From contig NZ_JAUSQU010000001.1 in the NCBI RefSeq assembly GCF_030811455.1, positions 3,844,001 to 3,908,000 on the forward strand: a stretch of DNA of 64,000 bases, written 5' to 3'. Positions 43,469 through 52,800 of this stretch are shown here, piece after piece. How positions within the stretch are numbered: position 1 is the stretch's first letter; each line of letters begins with the position of its first letter. The translations under genes were made by a program, and so were the position numbers. The notes under the pieces are model-generated. The model was given only the letters and a program-made list of their open reading frames with translations, had not been told where the DNA came from and did no database searches. The stretch comes from Streptosporangium lutulentum (GTDB lineage Bacteria; Actinomycetota; Actinomycetes; Streptosporangiales; Streptosporangiaceae).

Positions 43469-43507
43469 AGGCCTGGCTCAGCTCTGAGCCAGGCCTTTCT
43501 TCTTTCC
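43469..43507 (+). terminator. Intrinsic terminator of the DUF5302 gene
   Basis: A 13-bp perfect stem AGGCCTGGCTCAG / CTGAGCCAGGCCT is followed by TTCTTCTTTCC. It is the best textbook terminator in the window. Confidence 0.9.
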
Positions 43508-43631
43508 GGTCTCTTTCCGGCCGGGGCCCGTGGCCGGAGCGGGGCCGGCGAGGCACGCGGCCGGGGTGAGGCACGCGGCCGGGGTGAGGCGCAGGACCCG
43601 CTGGTCGAAACGTACGGCCGGCGACGCACAC

Positions 43632-43672
43632 AGGCCCTTTGGCCGTGTCGGTGACACCTAAAGGCCCTTTGG
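43632..43672 (+). promoter_or_regulatory. Paired direct repeats upstream of the PemK/MazF-like gene
   Basis: AGGCCCTTTGG occurs at 43632-43642 and 43662-43672, exactly 30 bp apart (about three helical turns), with a GTGTC/GACAC inverted repeat between them. The second copy ends 32 bases before the gene start. Confidence 0.5.
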
Positions 43673-43704
43673 TCGAAATGTGCGACCTCCAATAGGCTGT
43701 CCAC

Positions 43705-44145
43705 ATGAATGATCATGGCGAAGACCCCAGGCCGGCCCGCGGCGCAGTCCGGGAGGTCTACCGCGTGGACCGGGCGGCGACCCTCAGCTACTCCCCCGAC
43801 CTCGACGGGCTCGCCGACCCCGGTGAGATCGTCTGGGCCTGGGTCCCCTATGAGGAGGATCCGGAGCGGGGCAAGGACCGGCCCCTGCTGGTCGTCGGCC
43901 GCCACAAGCGCGAGCTGCTCGCGATGATGTTGTCCAGCCGCGGCGGCGACGACCCGGCCGAGTGGCTGGAACTCGGCCCCGGCCGCTGGGACAGGGAGAA
44001 CCGCGTCTCCTACCTGCGCCTGGACCGGGTCTTCACCCTCGACGAGGACGACATCCGGCGCGAGGGCTCGATCCTGGACGGCGAGCGGTTCGTCGAGGTC
44101 GCTCTCGCCCTGAAGCGCATCCACGGCTGGTCCATCGCCAGGTAG
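43705..44145 (+). CDS. PemK/MazF-like protein without an adjacent antitoxin
   Basis: This 146-residue protein has the MazF-type core GEIVWAWVPYEEDPERGKDRP, LLVVGRHKRELLAMMLSSRG and a C-terminal RVSYLRLDRVFTLDEDDIRR. In MazF toxins the start of this fold cleaves RNA. Here the Gly-x-Ile-x-Trp entry and R-P-L-L-V strand are present, but the RNase residues cannot be confirmed by eye. No small antitoxin gene is adjacent. It may be a housekeeping PemK-like protein or an orphan toxin. ATG 43705 is preferred. Confidence 0.78.
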   Translation: MNDHGEDPRPARGAVREVYRVDRAATLSYSPDLDGLADPGEIVWAWVPYEEDPERGKDRPLLVVGRHKRELLAMMLSSRGGDDPAEWLELGPGRWDRENRVSYLRLDRVFTLDEDDIRREGSILDGERFVEVALALKRIHGWSIAR

Positions 44146-44295
44146 TCACCGGCGTCCCCTCACGGCGACGTCCCTCTCACGGCGACGCCCTCTCACCGCG
44201 GCGGCGCTTCCGCTCGGGGGCACTCCCCCGAACCCGGGTTCGCGTTCCCCCCGCCCCCGCCCGCCGGGTTCGGCGTGGCCGGGCACCGGCGGCCG

Positions 44296-45345
44296 TCAGG
44301 CCGACTCCCTGATCACCAGGGTGGGCTCGAAGATCCGCGAGGTCACCGGCTGGTCCGGCCGCTCGATGTGGGTGAGCAGCAGCCGCCCCATCTCCGCGGC
44401 CATGTCCTCGACGGGATGGCGGACGGTGGTGAGCGACGGGCGGCAGGCCAGCGCCGCGCTGCTGTCGTCGAAGCCCACCACGGCCACGTCGCCGGGCACG
44501 CGGCGCCCGTGCTGGCGCAGCACCAGCAGCGCGCCCTGGGCCATCAGGTCGTTGGCCGCGAAGACGCCGTCGATGTCGGGGTGCTCGGCGAGCAGTCGTT
44601 CCATCGCGACCTCCCCGCTGGAAAGGGTGAAGTTGCCCTCGGCGCAGGGGAGGTAAGGATGGCCGTGGACGGCCATCGCATCCTGGAACCCCGCCAGGCG
44701 GTCCTGGGCGGCGGGCACGTCGAGCGGGCCGGATATCGTCGCCAGCCTGCGGCAGCCGCGGGCGAAGAGGTGGTCGGCGGCCAGCTTGCCCCCGGTCCGG
44801 TGCGCCACGTCGACGTAGGTGATCGGGATCGGCCGGGCCGGTCTGGCGAAGAGCACGGCGGGCAGCGAGGTGTCGGCGAGCAGCTTGGGCAGCGTGTCCT
44901 CGGTGCCGATGGAGACCAGGACGGCCCCATCGGCGTTGCCCTGGCGCAGATAGCCGATGACCTGGTCGCGGCTCTGCGGGGTGTCGGCGAACACCAGGGT
45001 CGGATAGATGCCCAGCGGGCGCAGGAAGCCGACGACGCCCCCGACCACGCGCCCGAAGAACGGATCGGCGAAGACCCGGTGGGGGAACGAGTCGTCCTCG
45101 CCTCCTCCGGCCCCGGAGACGATCAGAGCGATCGCCCCCGTCCGCCGGGTGACCAGGGAACGCGCGGCCTGGTTGGGAACGTAGCCGGTGAGGACGATCG
45201 CCTGCTTGACCCGCTCCTGGATCTCGAGATCGACGTTGCGAATTCCGTTGATCACGCGGGAGACCGTGGCGCGGGAGACTCCCGCCGTCCACGCCACGTC
45301 CTCCAGGGTGGGGGGTCCCGAGATTCTCGGGAGACCTTCGTTCAA
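44296..45345 (-). CDS. LacI-family repressor of the glucan-utilisation locus
   Basis: This 349-residue repressor has an HTH at residues ~10-35 (TLEDVAWTAGVSRATVSRVI) and a sugar-binding periplasmic-like domain ending EPTLVIRES. The start is TTG 45345, with AGGAG seven bases upstream; in-frame codons further upstream are intergenic. It is just downstream of the GH3 gene. Perfect GGAGAGCGCTCTCC sites precede three glycan genes, and a near copy precedes this gene, so it is the likely regulator of all four. Confidence 0.9.
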   Translation of the reverse strand: MNEGLPRISGPPTLEDVAWTAGVSRATVSRVINGIRNVDLEIQERVKQAIVLTGYVPNQAARSLVTRRTGAIALIVSGAGGGEDDSFPHRVFADPFFGRVVGGVVGFLRPLGIYPTLVFADTPQSRDQVIGYLRQGNADGAVLVSIGTEDTLPKLLADTSLPAVLFARPARPIPITYVDVAHRTGGKLAADHLFARGCRRLATISGPLDVPAAQDRLAGFQDAMAVHGHPYLPCAEGNFTLSSGEVAMERLLAEHPDIDGVFAANDLMAQGALLVLRQHGRRVPGDVAVVGFDDSSAALACRPSLTTVRHPVEDMAAEMGRLLLTHIERPDQPVTSRIFEPTLVIRESA

Positions 45346-45407
45346 GGGAATTCTCCTGGGGGGCGACCGGCGGTGAAACGGGAACCCTCGTGGGCGACCG
45401 TGGGAAA

Positions 45408-45429
45408 TCCCCTCCCCGAAGGGAGGGGA
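45408..45429. terminator. Hairpin between the GH3 and lacI genes
   Basis: TCCCCTCCC and GGGAGGGGA arms surround a CGAA tetraloop in the 89-base spacer. It may attenuate read-through from the GH3 gene into the repressor gene. Confidence 0.55.
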
Positions 45430-45434
45430 GGGTG

Positions 45435-47939
45435 TCAGGGGGCCTTCAGCAGCATGGGAGAGCGTTCTCCGACCGGTTCGGGCCGGGACGGAGGACACGT
45501 GCCGAGGAGCGCCGTGCCGCTCAACGGCAGGTCGGCGGCCGAGCGTCCGGCGAGCACCGTGAAGGCGCCCTCCTCGGTCCGCCAGGTGCGATGCTCGGCC
45601 GACCAGTGCTGGAGGGCCCGCGCCCGGATGTCCACCGTGACGTCGACGACCTCGCCCGGCCCCGCGTCAGCCGTGGCGTAGCCGGCCAGCCAGCGCGCGG
45701 GACGGACCACCCCGGTCTCCAGCCGGGACAGATACACCTGGACGACTTCGCGCCCGGCCCGCCCGCCGGTGTTGCGCAGCCGTACCCGGACGGAGAGCGG
45801 TTCGCCGGGGGCGGCGTCCGGGGGAACGGAGAGGCTCTCGTACGACCAGGACGTGTAACCGAGCCCGTGCCCGAACCAGTACGCGGGCGGCTCGGGCCGC
45901 CGCAGCCAGGCGCGGTAGCCGATGTCCAGGCCCTCGGCGTAGGCGAGCGTCCCGCCCGTGGGGACGGTGGAGACGAGTGCCCGGTCGGCCCAGGTGGTGG
46001 GCAGCCGGCCACCGGGTTCGGCGCGGCCGAACAGGACGTCGGCGAGGCCGTGCCCGGCCTCCTGACCGGGGAACCAGCTCAGAAGTACGGCCGGCACCTC
46101 CTCGCGCCACGGCAGGAGCACGGGGCCGCCGGAGTTGACGACCACGACGGTGGCCGGGTTGGCGGCGGCCACCGCGCGGACCAGCTCGTCCTGGCGTCCC
46201 GGCAGGTCCAGGCTCCCGCGGTCGACACCCTCACTCTCGATCTCCTCCGTGGTGCCCACCACGACGATGACGGCGTCGCAGGTCCGGGCGAGCTCGACCG
46301 CGGCGGCCAGTTCCGCCTCGTCGTCACGCCGGGGCGGGTCGGCCGCCAGGACGGAGGCGACTCCGCCACCGGGGTCGAGCCGCCGCCGGGAGACGAGTTC
46401 CACGTCCCGGCCCGCGGCCATCGTGAGCCGGGCGCGCCGGTACGGCGGGGACAGGTGCACGGTGGCGGGGTCGTCGGTGTCGCGTTCCACCTCCTCGTCG
46501 ACCAGGACGCGGCCGTCCGCCTCCAGGAGGACGTGGCCCCATCCGGCGACGGCCAGCTCCCAGAGGCCGTCCGTCTCCGGGCTCAGAAGCGCTCGGATCT
46601 CGACGGCGGCGGCGGAGTCGATCCGCGCCGGTTCCAGGATGCGGCCGGTCAGCCGGTGCTCGGCGTGGATCTCGGCGCCGTCGGCGTCCAGCAGCCGGAC
46701 CAGGACGCCGGGTTCACCGGTCAGCGGGTTGCGGGCGTTGTCCGTGCCCAGCGGAGTGGGCCGGTCCCGGGGGTGCGCGCCGGAGCAGTGGACCACCTCC
46801 GCCGTTCCGGACAGCGCATCGCGGATGCCGTCGAGAGGGGTCGAGACGGAGAGGGGGTAGACCCCCGCGCTGCCGCCGCCCTGGATCCGGACGGCGGCGG
46901 CGTTCGGCCCGAGCACGGCGACCCTGCGCAGGCGCGAGGGATCCAGGGGAAGCAGTGAGTCCTCGTTGCGCAGGAGCACGGTGCCCGCGGCGACGGCCCG
47001 GCGCAGCAGCGCGCGGGCGGGGCCGTGGTCTTCGTGTGGGGCGGGGTCCGAGGCGGCCGCGTGGCCGTCCGCCGGGAGGCCGGGATCGAGCGCGCCGACC
47101 CGGAAGGCCAGCCGGAGCAGGCGCCGCACCTTGTCGTCGATCGCGGCCTCCGGCACGTCGCCCGCGCGCACCGCGGCGACCAGCGCCTCCCCCCAGGGGC
47201 CCTGCGGTCCCGGCATCGCGAGGTCCTGCGCGGCGCGGGCGGCGGGAGTGGTGGAGCGGACGCCTCCCCAGTCCGAGACGACCACCCCGTCGAAGCCCCA
47301 CGCCGCCTTGAGCGGGTCGGCGAGCAGGGGGTTCTCCGACATCGTGGTCCCGTTCACCCCGTTGTAGGCCGACATGACGGCCCAGACGCCCGCCTCCACC
47401 GCGGCCTCGAACGGCGCCAGGTACAGCTCGCGCAGGGTCTGCTCGTCGATGCGGGCGTCGAGGGTGAGCCGTTCGGTCTCGGAGTCGTTGGCGACGTAGT
47501 GCTTGGCGGTGGCCGCCACCCCGCCGGCCTGGACGCCGCGGATGCAGGCGGCGCCGATCCGGCCGGTCAGCAGGGGGTCCTCGGAGTAGCACTCGAAATG
47601 GCGCCCGCCGAGCGGCGAGCGGTGCAGGTTGAGCGTCGGGGCGAGCAGGACGTGCACGCCCTTGCGCCGCGCCTCGGCGGCGAGCAGCCCGCCCAGCAGC
47701 CGGACCAGATCGTCGTCCCAGGTCGCGGCCAGCGCGGTCGCCGAGGGCAGGGTCAGGGAGGGGCTCCGTTCGTCCCACCCCTCCCCGCGCACACCGGCCG
47801 GGCCGTCGGAGGTGACCATGGCCCGCAGCCCGATGCCCGGCTCGGCGTGGGTGGACCACACGGTCGCCCCGGTGAGCAGCCGTACTTTCCGCTCCAGGTC
47901 CAGCTTCTCCACCAGGCGGTCGAGTTCGTCGATGATCAC
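45435..47939 (-). CDS. GH3 beta-glucosidase with PA14 insert
   Basis: This 834-residue enzyme hydrolyses terminal beta-glucosidic bonds. The catalytic nucleophile is Asp223 in GFDGVVVSDWGGV; substrate-binding KHYVANDSETER and LNLHRSPLGGRHFECYSEDP are clear. A PA14-like insert (~400-520) and a C-terminal fibronectin III-like domain (from ~YTSWSYESL) complete the usual plan. There is no signal peptide, so it probably works on imported oligosaccharides. GTG 47939 follows AAGGG. A perfect operator lies 20 bases upstream. Confidence 0.93.
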   Translation of the reverse strand: MIIDELDRLVEKLDLERKVRLLTGATVWSTHAEPGIGLRAMVTSDGPAGVRGEGWDERSPSLTLPSATALAATWDDDLVRLLGGLLAAEARRKGVHVLLAPTLNLHRSPLGGRHFECYSEDPLLTGRIGAACIRGVQAGGVAATAKHYVANDSETERLTLDARIDEQTLRELYLAPFEAAVEAGVWAVMSAYNGVNGTTMSENPLLADPLKAAWGFDGVVVSDWGGVRSTTPAARAAQDLAMPGPQGPWGEALVAAVRAGDVPEAAIDDKVRRLLRLAFRVGALDPGLPADGHAAASDPAPHEDHGPARALLRRAVAAGTVLLRNEDSLLPLDPSRLRRVAVLGPNAAAVRIQGGGSAGVYPLSVSTPLDGIRDALSGTAEVVHCSGAHPRDRPTPLGTDNARNPLTGEPGVLVRLLDADGAEIHAEHRLTGRILEPARIDSAAAVEIRALLSPETDGLWELAVAGWGHVLLEADGRVLVDEEVERDTDDPATVHLSPPYRRARLTMAAGRDVELVSRRRLDPGGGVASVLAADPPRRDDEAELAAAVELARTCDAVIVVVGTTEEIESEGVDRGSLDLPGRQDELVRAVAAANPATVVVVNSGGPVLLPWREEVPAVLLSWFPGQEAGHGLADVLFGRAEPGGRLPTTWADRALVSTVPTGGTLAYAEGLDIGYRAWLRRPEPPAYWFGHGLGYTSWSYESLSVPPDAAPGEPLSVRVRLRNTGGRAGREVVQVYLSRLETGVVRPARWLAGYATADAGPGEVVDVTVDIRARALQHWSAEHRTWRTEEGAFTVLAGRSAADLPLSGTALLGTCPPSRPEPVGERSPMLLKAP
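45457..45470. promoter_or_regulatory. Near-match LacI operator inside the GH3 3' end
   Basis: GGAGAGCGTTCTCC differs by one base from the perfect sites. It lies ~112 bases upstream of the lacI start, which is suitable for autoregulation. Confidence 0.55.
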
Positions 47940-47958
47940 ATGGTTTCCCTTCGCTGTT

Positions 47959-47972
47959 GGAGAGCGCTCTCC
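47959..47972. promoter_or_regulatory. LacI operator upstream of the GH3 gene
   Basis: The perfect palindrome GGAGAGCGCTCTCC occurs 20 bases before the GTG start. Confidence 0.85.
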
Positions 47973-48142
47973 GACGTGTTCCCAGCGTCACCGCCCCGAT
48001 GGGCGCTGTCAATGCCCGGGATCGCGGCGCGGAGGCCGGCGCGTCCTCCGGGGAACCTCTCCGTGTCGAGGGGGCACGTGCCCGGCCCCGGTCGCCGGGA
48101 ACCGGGGTCCGGGCCCCCGGGGCCGGGGCCGGGCACGCGCGG

Positions 48143-49492
48143 TCAGGGGAGCTCGAAGTTCTCCGTGAGGGCGGCGCCGCGGTGCGGCTTGTACAGGTCG
48201 TAGCCGCGCGGGTTGCACTGGAGGCCACCGTTGATGCAGTGGGTCACCAGGGCGTCGAGGATGGCGGGGTTGTCCCACGCGTTGAAGAAGTCGTAGTGCC
48301 AGGTGTAGCCGCGCCCGCTGGCCAGCCGCGCCTGCGACAGATCACCGCTCGCGGGGAAGGCGATCTTGAACTCCAGCATCGGCACCGCCACCGGGTGGGT
48401 GGCCGGGCAGTAGCCGTCGGCGGGATAGGACATGTGACTCTTGTGGTTGGGGCTGTCGAGGTTGACGCCGTCCCAGCAGCTCGGCGCCTGGTAGCGGACG
48501 TTCACCTGGCTGCCCGCCACACAGGACGTCGGGATGTCCCAGCTGCGGGAGATGTCGCCGCATTCGAAGCCCTCGACGGTGCCCGGGGAGTCACGGAACT
48601 CCGCCAGCGTCGCGGTCGGGCTGCCGACGACGAAGCGCAGGCCCTGGGGGAAGGGTTGCACCTGCCAGTAGTCGAGGATGCCGGACTTGTAGTAGATGAC
48701 CTGGTTGCCGGTCGGCTCGATGAGCTGGCTGCCCTTGTAGAAGCTCGGGAACCAGTAGGCCGACCTGTCGTGCGGGTTGGTGCACGAGGTGCCGCCGCCG
48801 AGGAGGGACGACGCCGTGCTGCTCGCGTTGGTCGTCCTGTTGCCGACGAAGGTGTGCATGTGCGAGGCGCCGGGCAGGCCGGGGTAGACGATCGGGTCGT
48901 CGGGCCGGTTCGCCGTCGGGGAGCAGTTGGCCTGGAACTCGTGGTGCGTCACCTCGTCGGTGAACGTCGGCTTCGGCCGCGGAGTGGTCCCCGCGCCGCC
49001 GGTGCCGTACACCTTGAACTCCCACAGCGAGTAGCCGTAGCCGGTGCCGCGGGCGGTGCCGTACATCCGCACGTACCGGCCGGAGCCGGAGACGTTGAGG
49101 GTCTGGGTGCCGCCGGCGCCGGTGGTGGTGGAGTAGAGGTCGGTCCAGGGGGAGGAGCCGCTGGAGACCTGGATCTTGAACGCCCTGCCGTAGGCGCCCT
49201 CCCAGCCGAGGACGACCTGGGAGACCGTCGCGGTGGCGCCGAGGTCGACCTGGAGCCACTGCGGGTCGGCGGCGGCGCTGGACCACCGGGTCGCGTTGTT
49301 GCCGTCGAAGGCAGCCCCGGCTCCGTAGCCGCCCCCTTCGGTGGAGGAGGCGGTCGCGGGCCGTCCCTGCGAGAGCAGGGCGTCCGCCGCGACGGCGGGG
49401 GTGATGATCGCCAGGGCGGCCGCGACGAGCGCGGTCACCGTGACGGCGATCAGGCCCAGGCGGAATCCGACCGGACTTCGGGATGAGTGCAT
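48143..49492 (-). CDS. Secreted CBM32 (F5/8C) plus DUF1996 protein
   Basis: This 449-residue exported protein has a signal peptide (residues 1-35, ending ITPAVAA), a CBM32/F5-8 type C galactose-binding-like domain (~37-165) and a DUF1996 domain (~180-449) starting FTDEVTHHEFQANCSPTANR and rich in Cys, His and Trp. DUF1996 proteins occur with fungal and actinobacterial glycan-degrading sets; their activity is not well defined. ATG 49492 follows AAGGAGAGG. A perfect LacI operator lies 43 bases upstream. Its CBM is closely related to the first CBM of the divergent GH16 protein. Confidence 0.88.
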   Translation of the reverse strand: MHSSRSPVGFRLGLIAVTVTALVAAALAIITPAVAADALLSQGRPATASSTEGGGYGAGAAFDGNNATRWSSAAADPQWLQVDLGATATVSQVVLGWEGAYGRAFKIQVSSGSSPWTDLYSTTTGAGGTQTLNVSGSGRYVRMYGTARGTGYGYSLWEFKVYGTGGAGTTPRPKPTFTDEVTHHEFQANCSPTANRPDDPIVYPGLPGASHMHTFVGNRTTNASSTASSLLGGGTSCTNPHDRSAYWFPSFYKGSQLIEPTGNQVIYYKSGILDYWQVQPFPQGLRFVVGSPTATLAEFRDSPGTVEGFECGDISRSWDIPTSCVAGSQVNVRYQAPSCWDGVNLDSPNHKSHMSYPADGYCPATHPVAVPMLEFKIAFPASGDLSQARLASGRGYTWHYDFFNAWDNPAILDALVTHCINGGLQCNPRGYDLYKPHRGAALTENFELP

Positions 49493-49534
49493 GCCCTCTC
49501 CTTGGGTGGGGGTGACCGTTGGGAACGGCGGATG

Positions 49535-49548
49535 GGAGAGCGCTCTCC
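49535..49548. promoter_or_regulatory. LacI operator upstream of the DUF1996 gene
   Basis: A perfect GGAGAGCGCTCTCC lies 43 bases before the ATG at 49492, in the 369-bp divergent region, whose other content is low-GC promoter sequence around 49590-49690. Confidence 0.85.
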
Positions 49549-49797
49549 GTTCAGCTTGTTCCTCGCCCTCACGGCTTGTCAAGAAGAGGATGACTGAAAC
49601 TGAAATATGCCGTTCACGTCTTTGATACGAGTCGTCCACGGGTCTCCGCCACCCAGAAAGGGGGCCTTACCTGTGGAAAAGCGTTTTTAGCGGCACTTAC
49701 GGCGCGTCGAGGTTTCCGGCGCGTCAAACGGCGCGTTTCGAACCCGTGCGGGAAAGAGCCTTGACACTGTCCGATTTCCAGGGGCACCCTCGGTTAC

Positions 49798-49811
49798 GGA
49801 GAGCGCTCTCC
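49798..49811. promoter_or_regulatory. LacI operator upstream of the multidomain glucanase
   Basis: A perfect GGAGAGCGCTCTCC lies 51 bases before the GTG at 49862. A TTGACA hexamer at 49761-49766 is a good -35, which would place the operator just downstream of the promoter core. Confidence 0.85.
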
Positions 49812-49861
49812 TCCCCCTGCCCGTCCTGGTACGGCAGGCACCCCCTTTGTGAGGAGAGATC

Positions 49862-52800
49862 GTGCATCCAGCTCGTAGTTCGGGCCGGTTCCGGTTGGGC
49901 CTGGTCATCGCCGCCCTGGCGAGCCTGGTCGTTTCCGGTCTGGCGTTCATCAGCCCGGCGTCGGCCGCCGACGGTCTGCTGTCGCAGGGCAGGCCGGCGA
50001 CGGCCTCGTCGTCCGAGGGCGCCGCCTACAACGCGTCGGCGGCGGTCGACGGAAACCTGACGGGCACCCGGTGGGCCAGCTCGTTCAGCGACCCGCAGTG
50101 GTTCCAGGTCGACCTCGGCGCGACGGCGACGATCAGCCGGGTCGTGCTGACCTGGGAGACCGCGTACGGCAGGGCATTCAAGATCCAGACCTCCGCCGAC
50201 GCCTCCTCCTGGACCGACGTCTACTCCACCACCACCGGCACCGGCGGCACCCAGACGCTGGACGTGACCGGCTCCGGCCGGTACGTGCGGATGTACGGCA
50301 CCGCCCGCGGCACCGGCTACGGCTACTCGCTGTGGGAGTTCCAGGTCTACGGCAGCACGGGCGGTCCCCAGGAACCGGAGGAGCCCGAGGAGCCCGGCAC
50401 CTGGACCGAGGTGTGGAAGGACGACTTCACCGGACCCGCCGGCACCTCCCCCTCGGCCGCGGGCTGGATCCTGCGCACCGGAACGCAGTATCCCGGCGGT
50501 GCCGCGAACTGGGGCACCGGCGAGGTCGAGACCATGAGCGCCTCGACGGCCAACGTCTTCCTGGACGGCGCCGGCAACCTGAACATCAAGGCGATCAAGG
50601 ACGGCGCGGGCAACTGGACCTCCGGCCGGATCGAGACCCAGCGCACCGACTTCGCGCCGCAGCCGGGCGAGATGCTCCGGTTCAGCGCCCGGCTCAAGCA
50701 GCCCGACGTCGCGAACGCCCTGGGCTACTGGCCCGGCTTCCGGGCGACCGGCGCCGCCTACCGGGGCAACCACAACAACTGGCCGTCCGTCGGCGAGACC
50801 GACATCATGACCGGCGTCAACGGCCGCGACCAACTGGCCAACACCCTGCACTGCGGCACCGCCCCCGACGGGGTGTGCAACGAGTACAACGGCCGCACCA
50901 GCGGCTTCGCCACCTGTGAGGGCTGCCGGAGCGGCTACCACGAGTACAGCCAGGTCATCGACCGCACCAAGACCGACGAGGAGGTCCGCTTCTACCTCGA
51001 CGGCAGGCAGACCTGGGTCGTGCGCCAGAGCCAGGTCGGCGTCACCGCGTGGCGGGCCGCCCTCCACCACGGCTTCTACCTCCGCCTCGACCTGGCCATC
51101 GGCGGCTCGCTGCCAGGAGCGCTCGCGGGCGTCACGACGCCGGTCGCCGCCACCACCTCCGGCGGTGTGCTGAGCGTGGACCAGGTCTCGGTCTCCCGGC
51201 AGGCCGGCACCGTCCCCGTCGCCATGACCGACCCGGCCACCCCCGCCGGGCCGAGCACGGTCAGGGTCACCGGTTCGCAGGGCAACTGGCAGCTCCAGGT
51301 GAACGGCTCACCCTACGAGATCAAGGGCATGACCTACGGCCCGCCGCAGGCCGCGGCCGACGGCTACATGCGCGACCTGAAGGCCATGGGCGTCAACACG
51401 ATCCGCATCTGGGGCGTCGACGCCAGCACTCCGGCGCTGCTCGACAGGGCCGCGCAGCAGGGCATCAAGGTCGTCGTCGGGCACTGGCTCAACCAGGGCG
51501 CCGACTACGTCAACGACACCGCGTACAAGACCGCGGTGAAGAACGAGATCGTCGCCCGGGTCAACGAGCTCAAGGGCCGCCAGGGCGTGCTCATGTGGGA
51601 CGTCGGCAACGAGGTCATCCTCACCATGCAGGACCACGGCCTGCCGGCCGACGTGGTCGAGCAGCGGCGGGTGGCGTACGCGAGGTTCGTCAACGAGGTG
51701 GCGCAGGCGATCCACGCCGCCGACCCCAACCACCCGGTCACCTCCACCGACGCCTACACCCACGCCTGGACCTATTACAAGGCCCACTCCCCCGCCCTGG
51801 ACCTGCTCGCGGTCAACTCCTACGGCGCCATCCACACCGTGAAGCAGGACTGGATCAACGGCGGGTACACCAAGCCGTACATCGTCACCGAGGCCGGGCC
51901 CGACGGCGAGTGGGAGGTTCCCAACGACGTCAACGGCGTGCCCAGCGAGCCGACCGACCTGCAGAAGCGGGCCCAGTACACCGCCAGCTGGAACGCGATC
52001 AAGGGTCACCCGGGCGTCGCGCTCGGCGCGACCGAGTTCCACTACGGCCTGGAGAACGACTTCGGCGGGGTGTGGCTCAACACCACCACCGGCGGCTGGC
52101 GCAGGCACGGCTACCACGCGCTCAAGGCGGCCTACACCGGGCAGCCTCCGGCGAACACTCCCCCCGAGATCACCTCGATGACGGTCGGCTCGCAGACCGC
52201 CGTCCAGGCCGGGAAGACCTTCACCGTCGAGGTCGCCGCGACCGACCCGAACAGCGACCTGATCCGCTACAACCTGATGTTCAGCAACAAGCACATCAAC
52301 GGCAACCGCGGCCTCGACAACGTCCGGTTCACCCAGACCGGCCCCGGCAGGTTCACGGTGACCGCACCGGAGCAGATGGGCGTGTGGAAGGTGTACGTGT
52401 ACGCCTTCGACGGGCACGGCAACGCCGGCATCGAGCAGCGGTCGTTCCGCGTGGTCCCCCCGGTGGTCACCGGGACCAACGTGGCGCTCGGCAAGCCGAC
52501 CACCGCCTCCTCCTACCAGGCGACCGGCGACGGCGGCCCGTTCACCCCCGGCCGGGCCACCGACGGCAGCTTCACCTCCCGCTGGGCCAGCGAGTGGGCC
52601 GACCCGCAGTGGATCCAGGTGGACCTCGGCGCGACCACCGCGATCAGGAGCGTCCAGCTCGGCTGGGAGGCCGCGTACGGAAAGGCCTACCAGCTCCAGA
52701 CCTCGGTCAACGGCACGACCTGGAACACCGTCCACTCGACCACGACCGGCGACGGCGGGTTCGACTCCGTCGACCTCAACGCGCCGGCCAGGTACGTCCG

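Noticed and set aside
43632-43672. DosR/DevR-type hypoxia box
   Set aside because: The AGGCCCTTTGG core is reminiscent of such boxes but lacks their full two-fold symmetry, so it is reported only as an unassigned repeat pair.
43083-43706. Minus-strand open frame spanning the DUF5302 gene
   Set aside because: It is antisense to a gene with a strong ribosome site and terminator, and carries no domain.
51308-52735. Long minus-strand open frame opposite the glucanase
   Set aside because: It is a high-GC antisense shadow with no recognisable motif or ribosome site.
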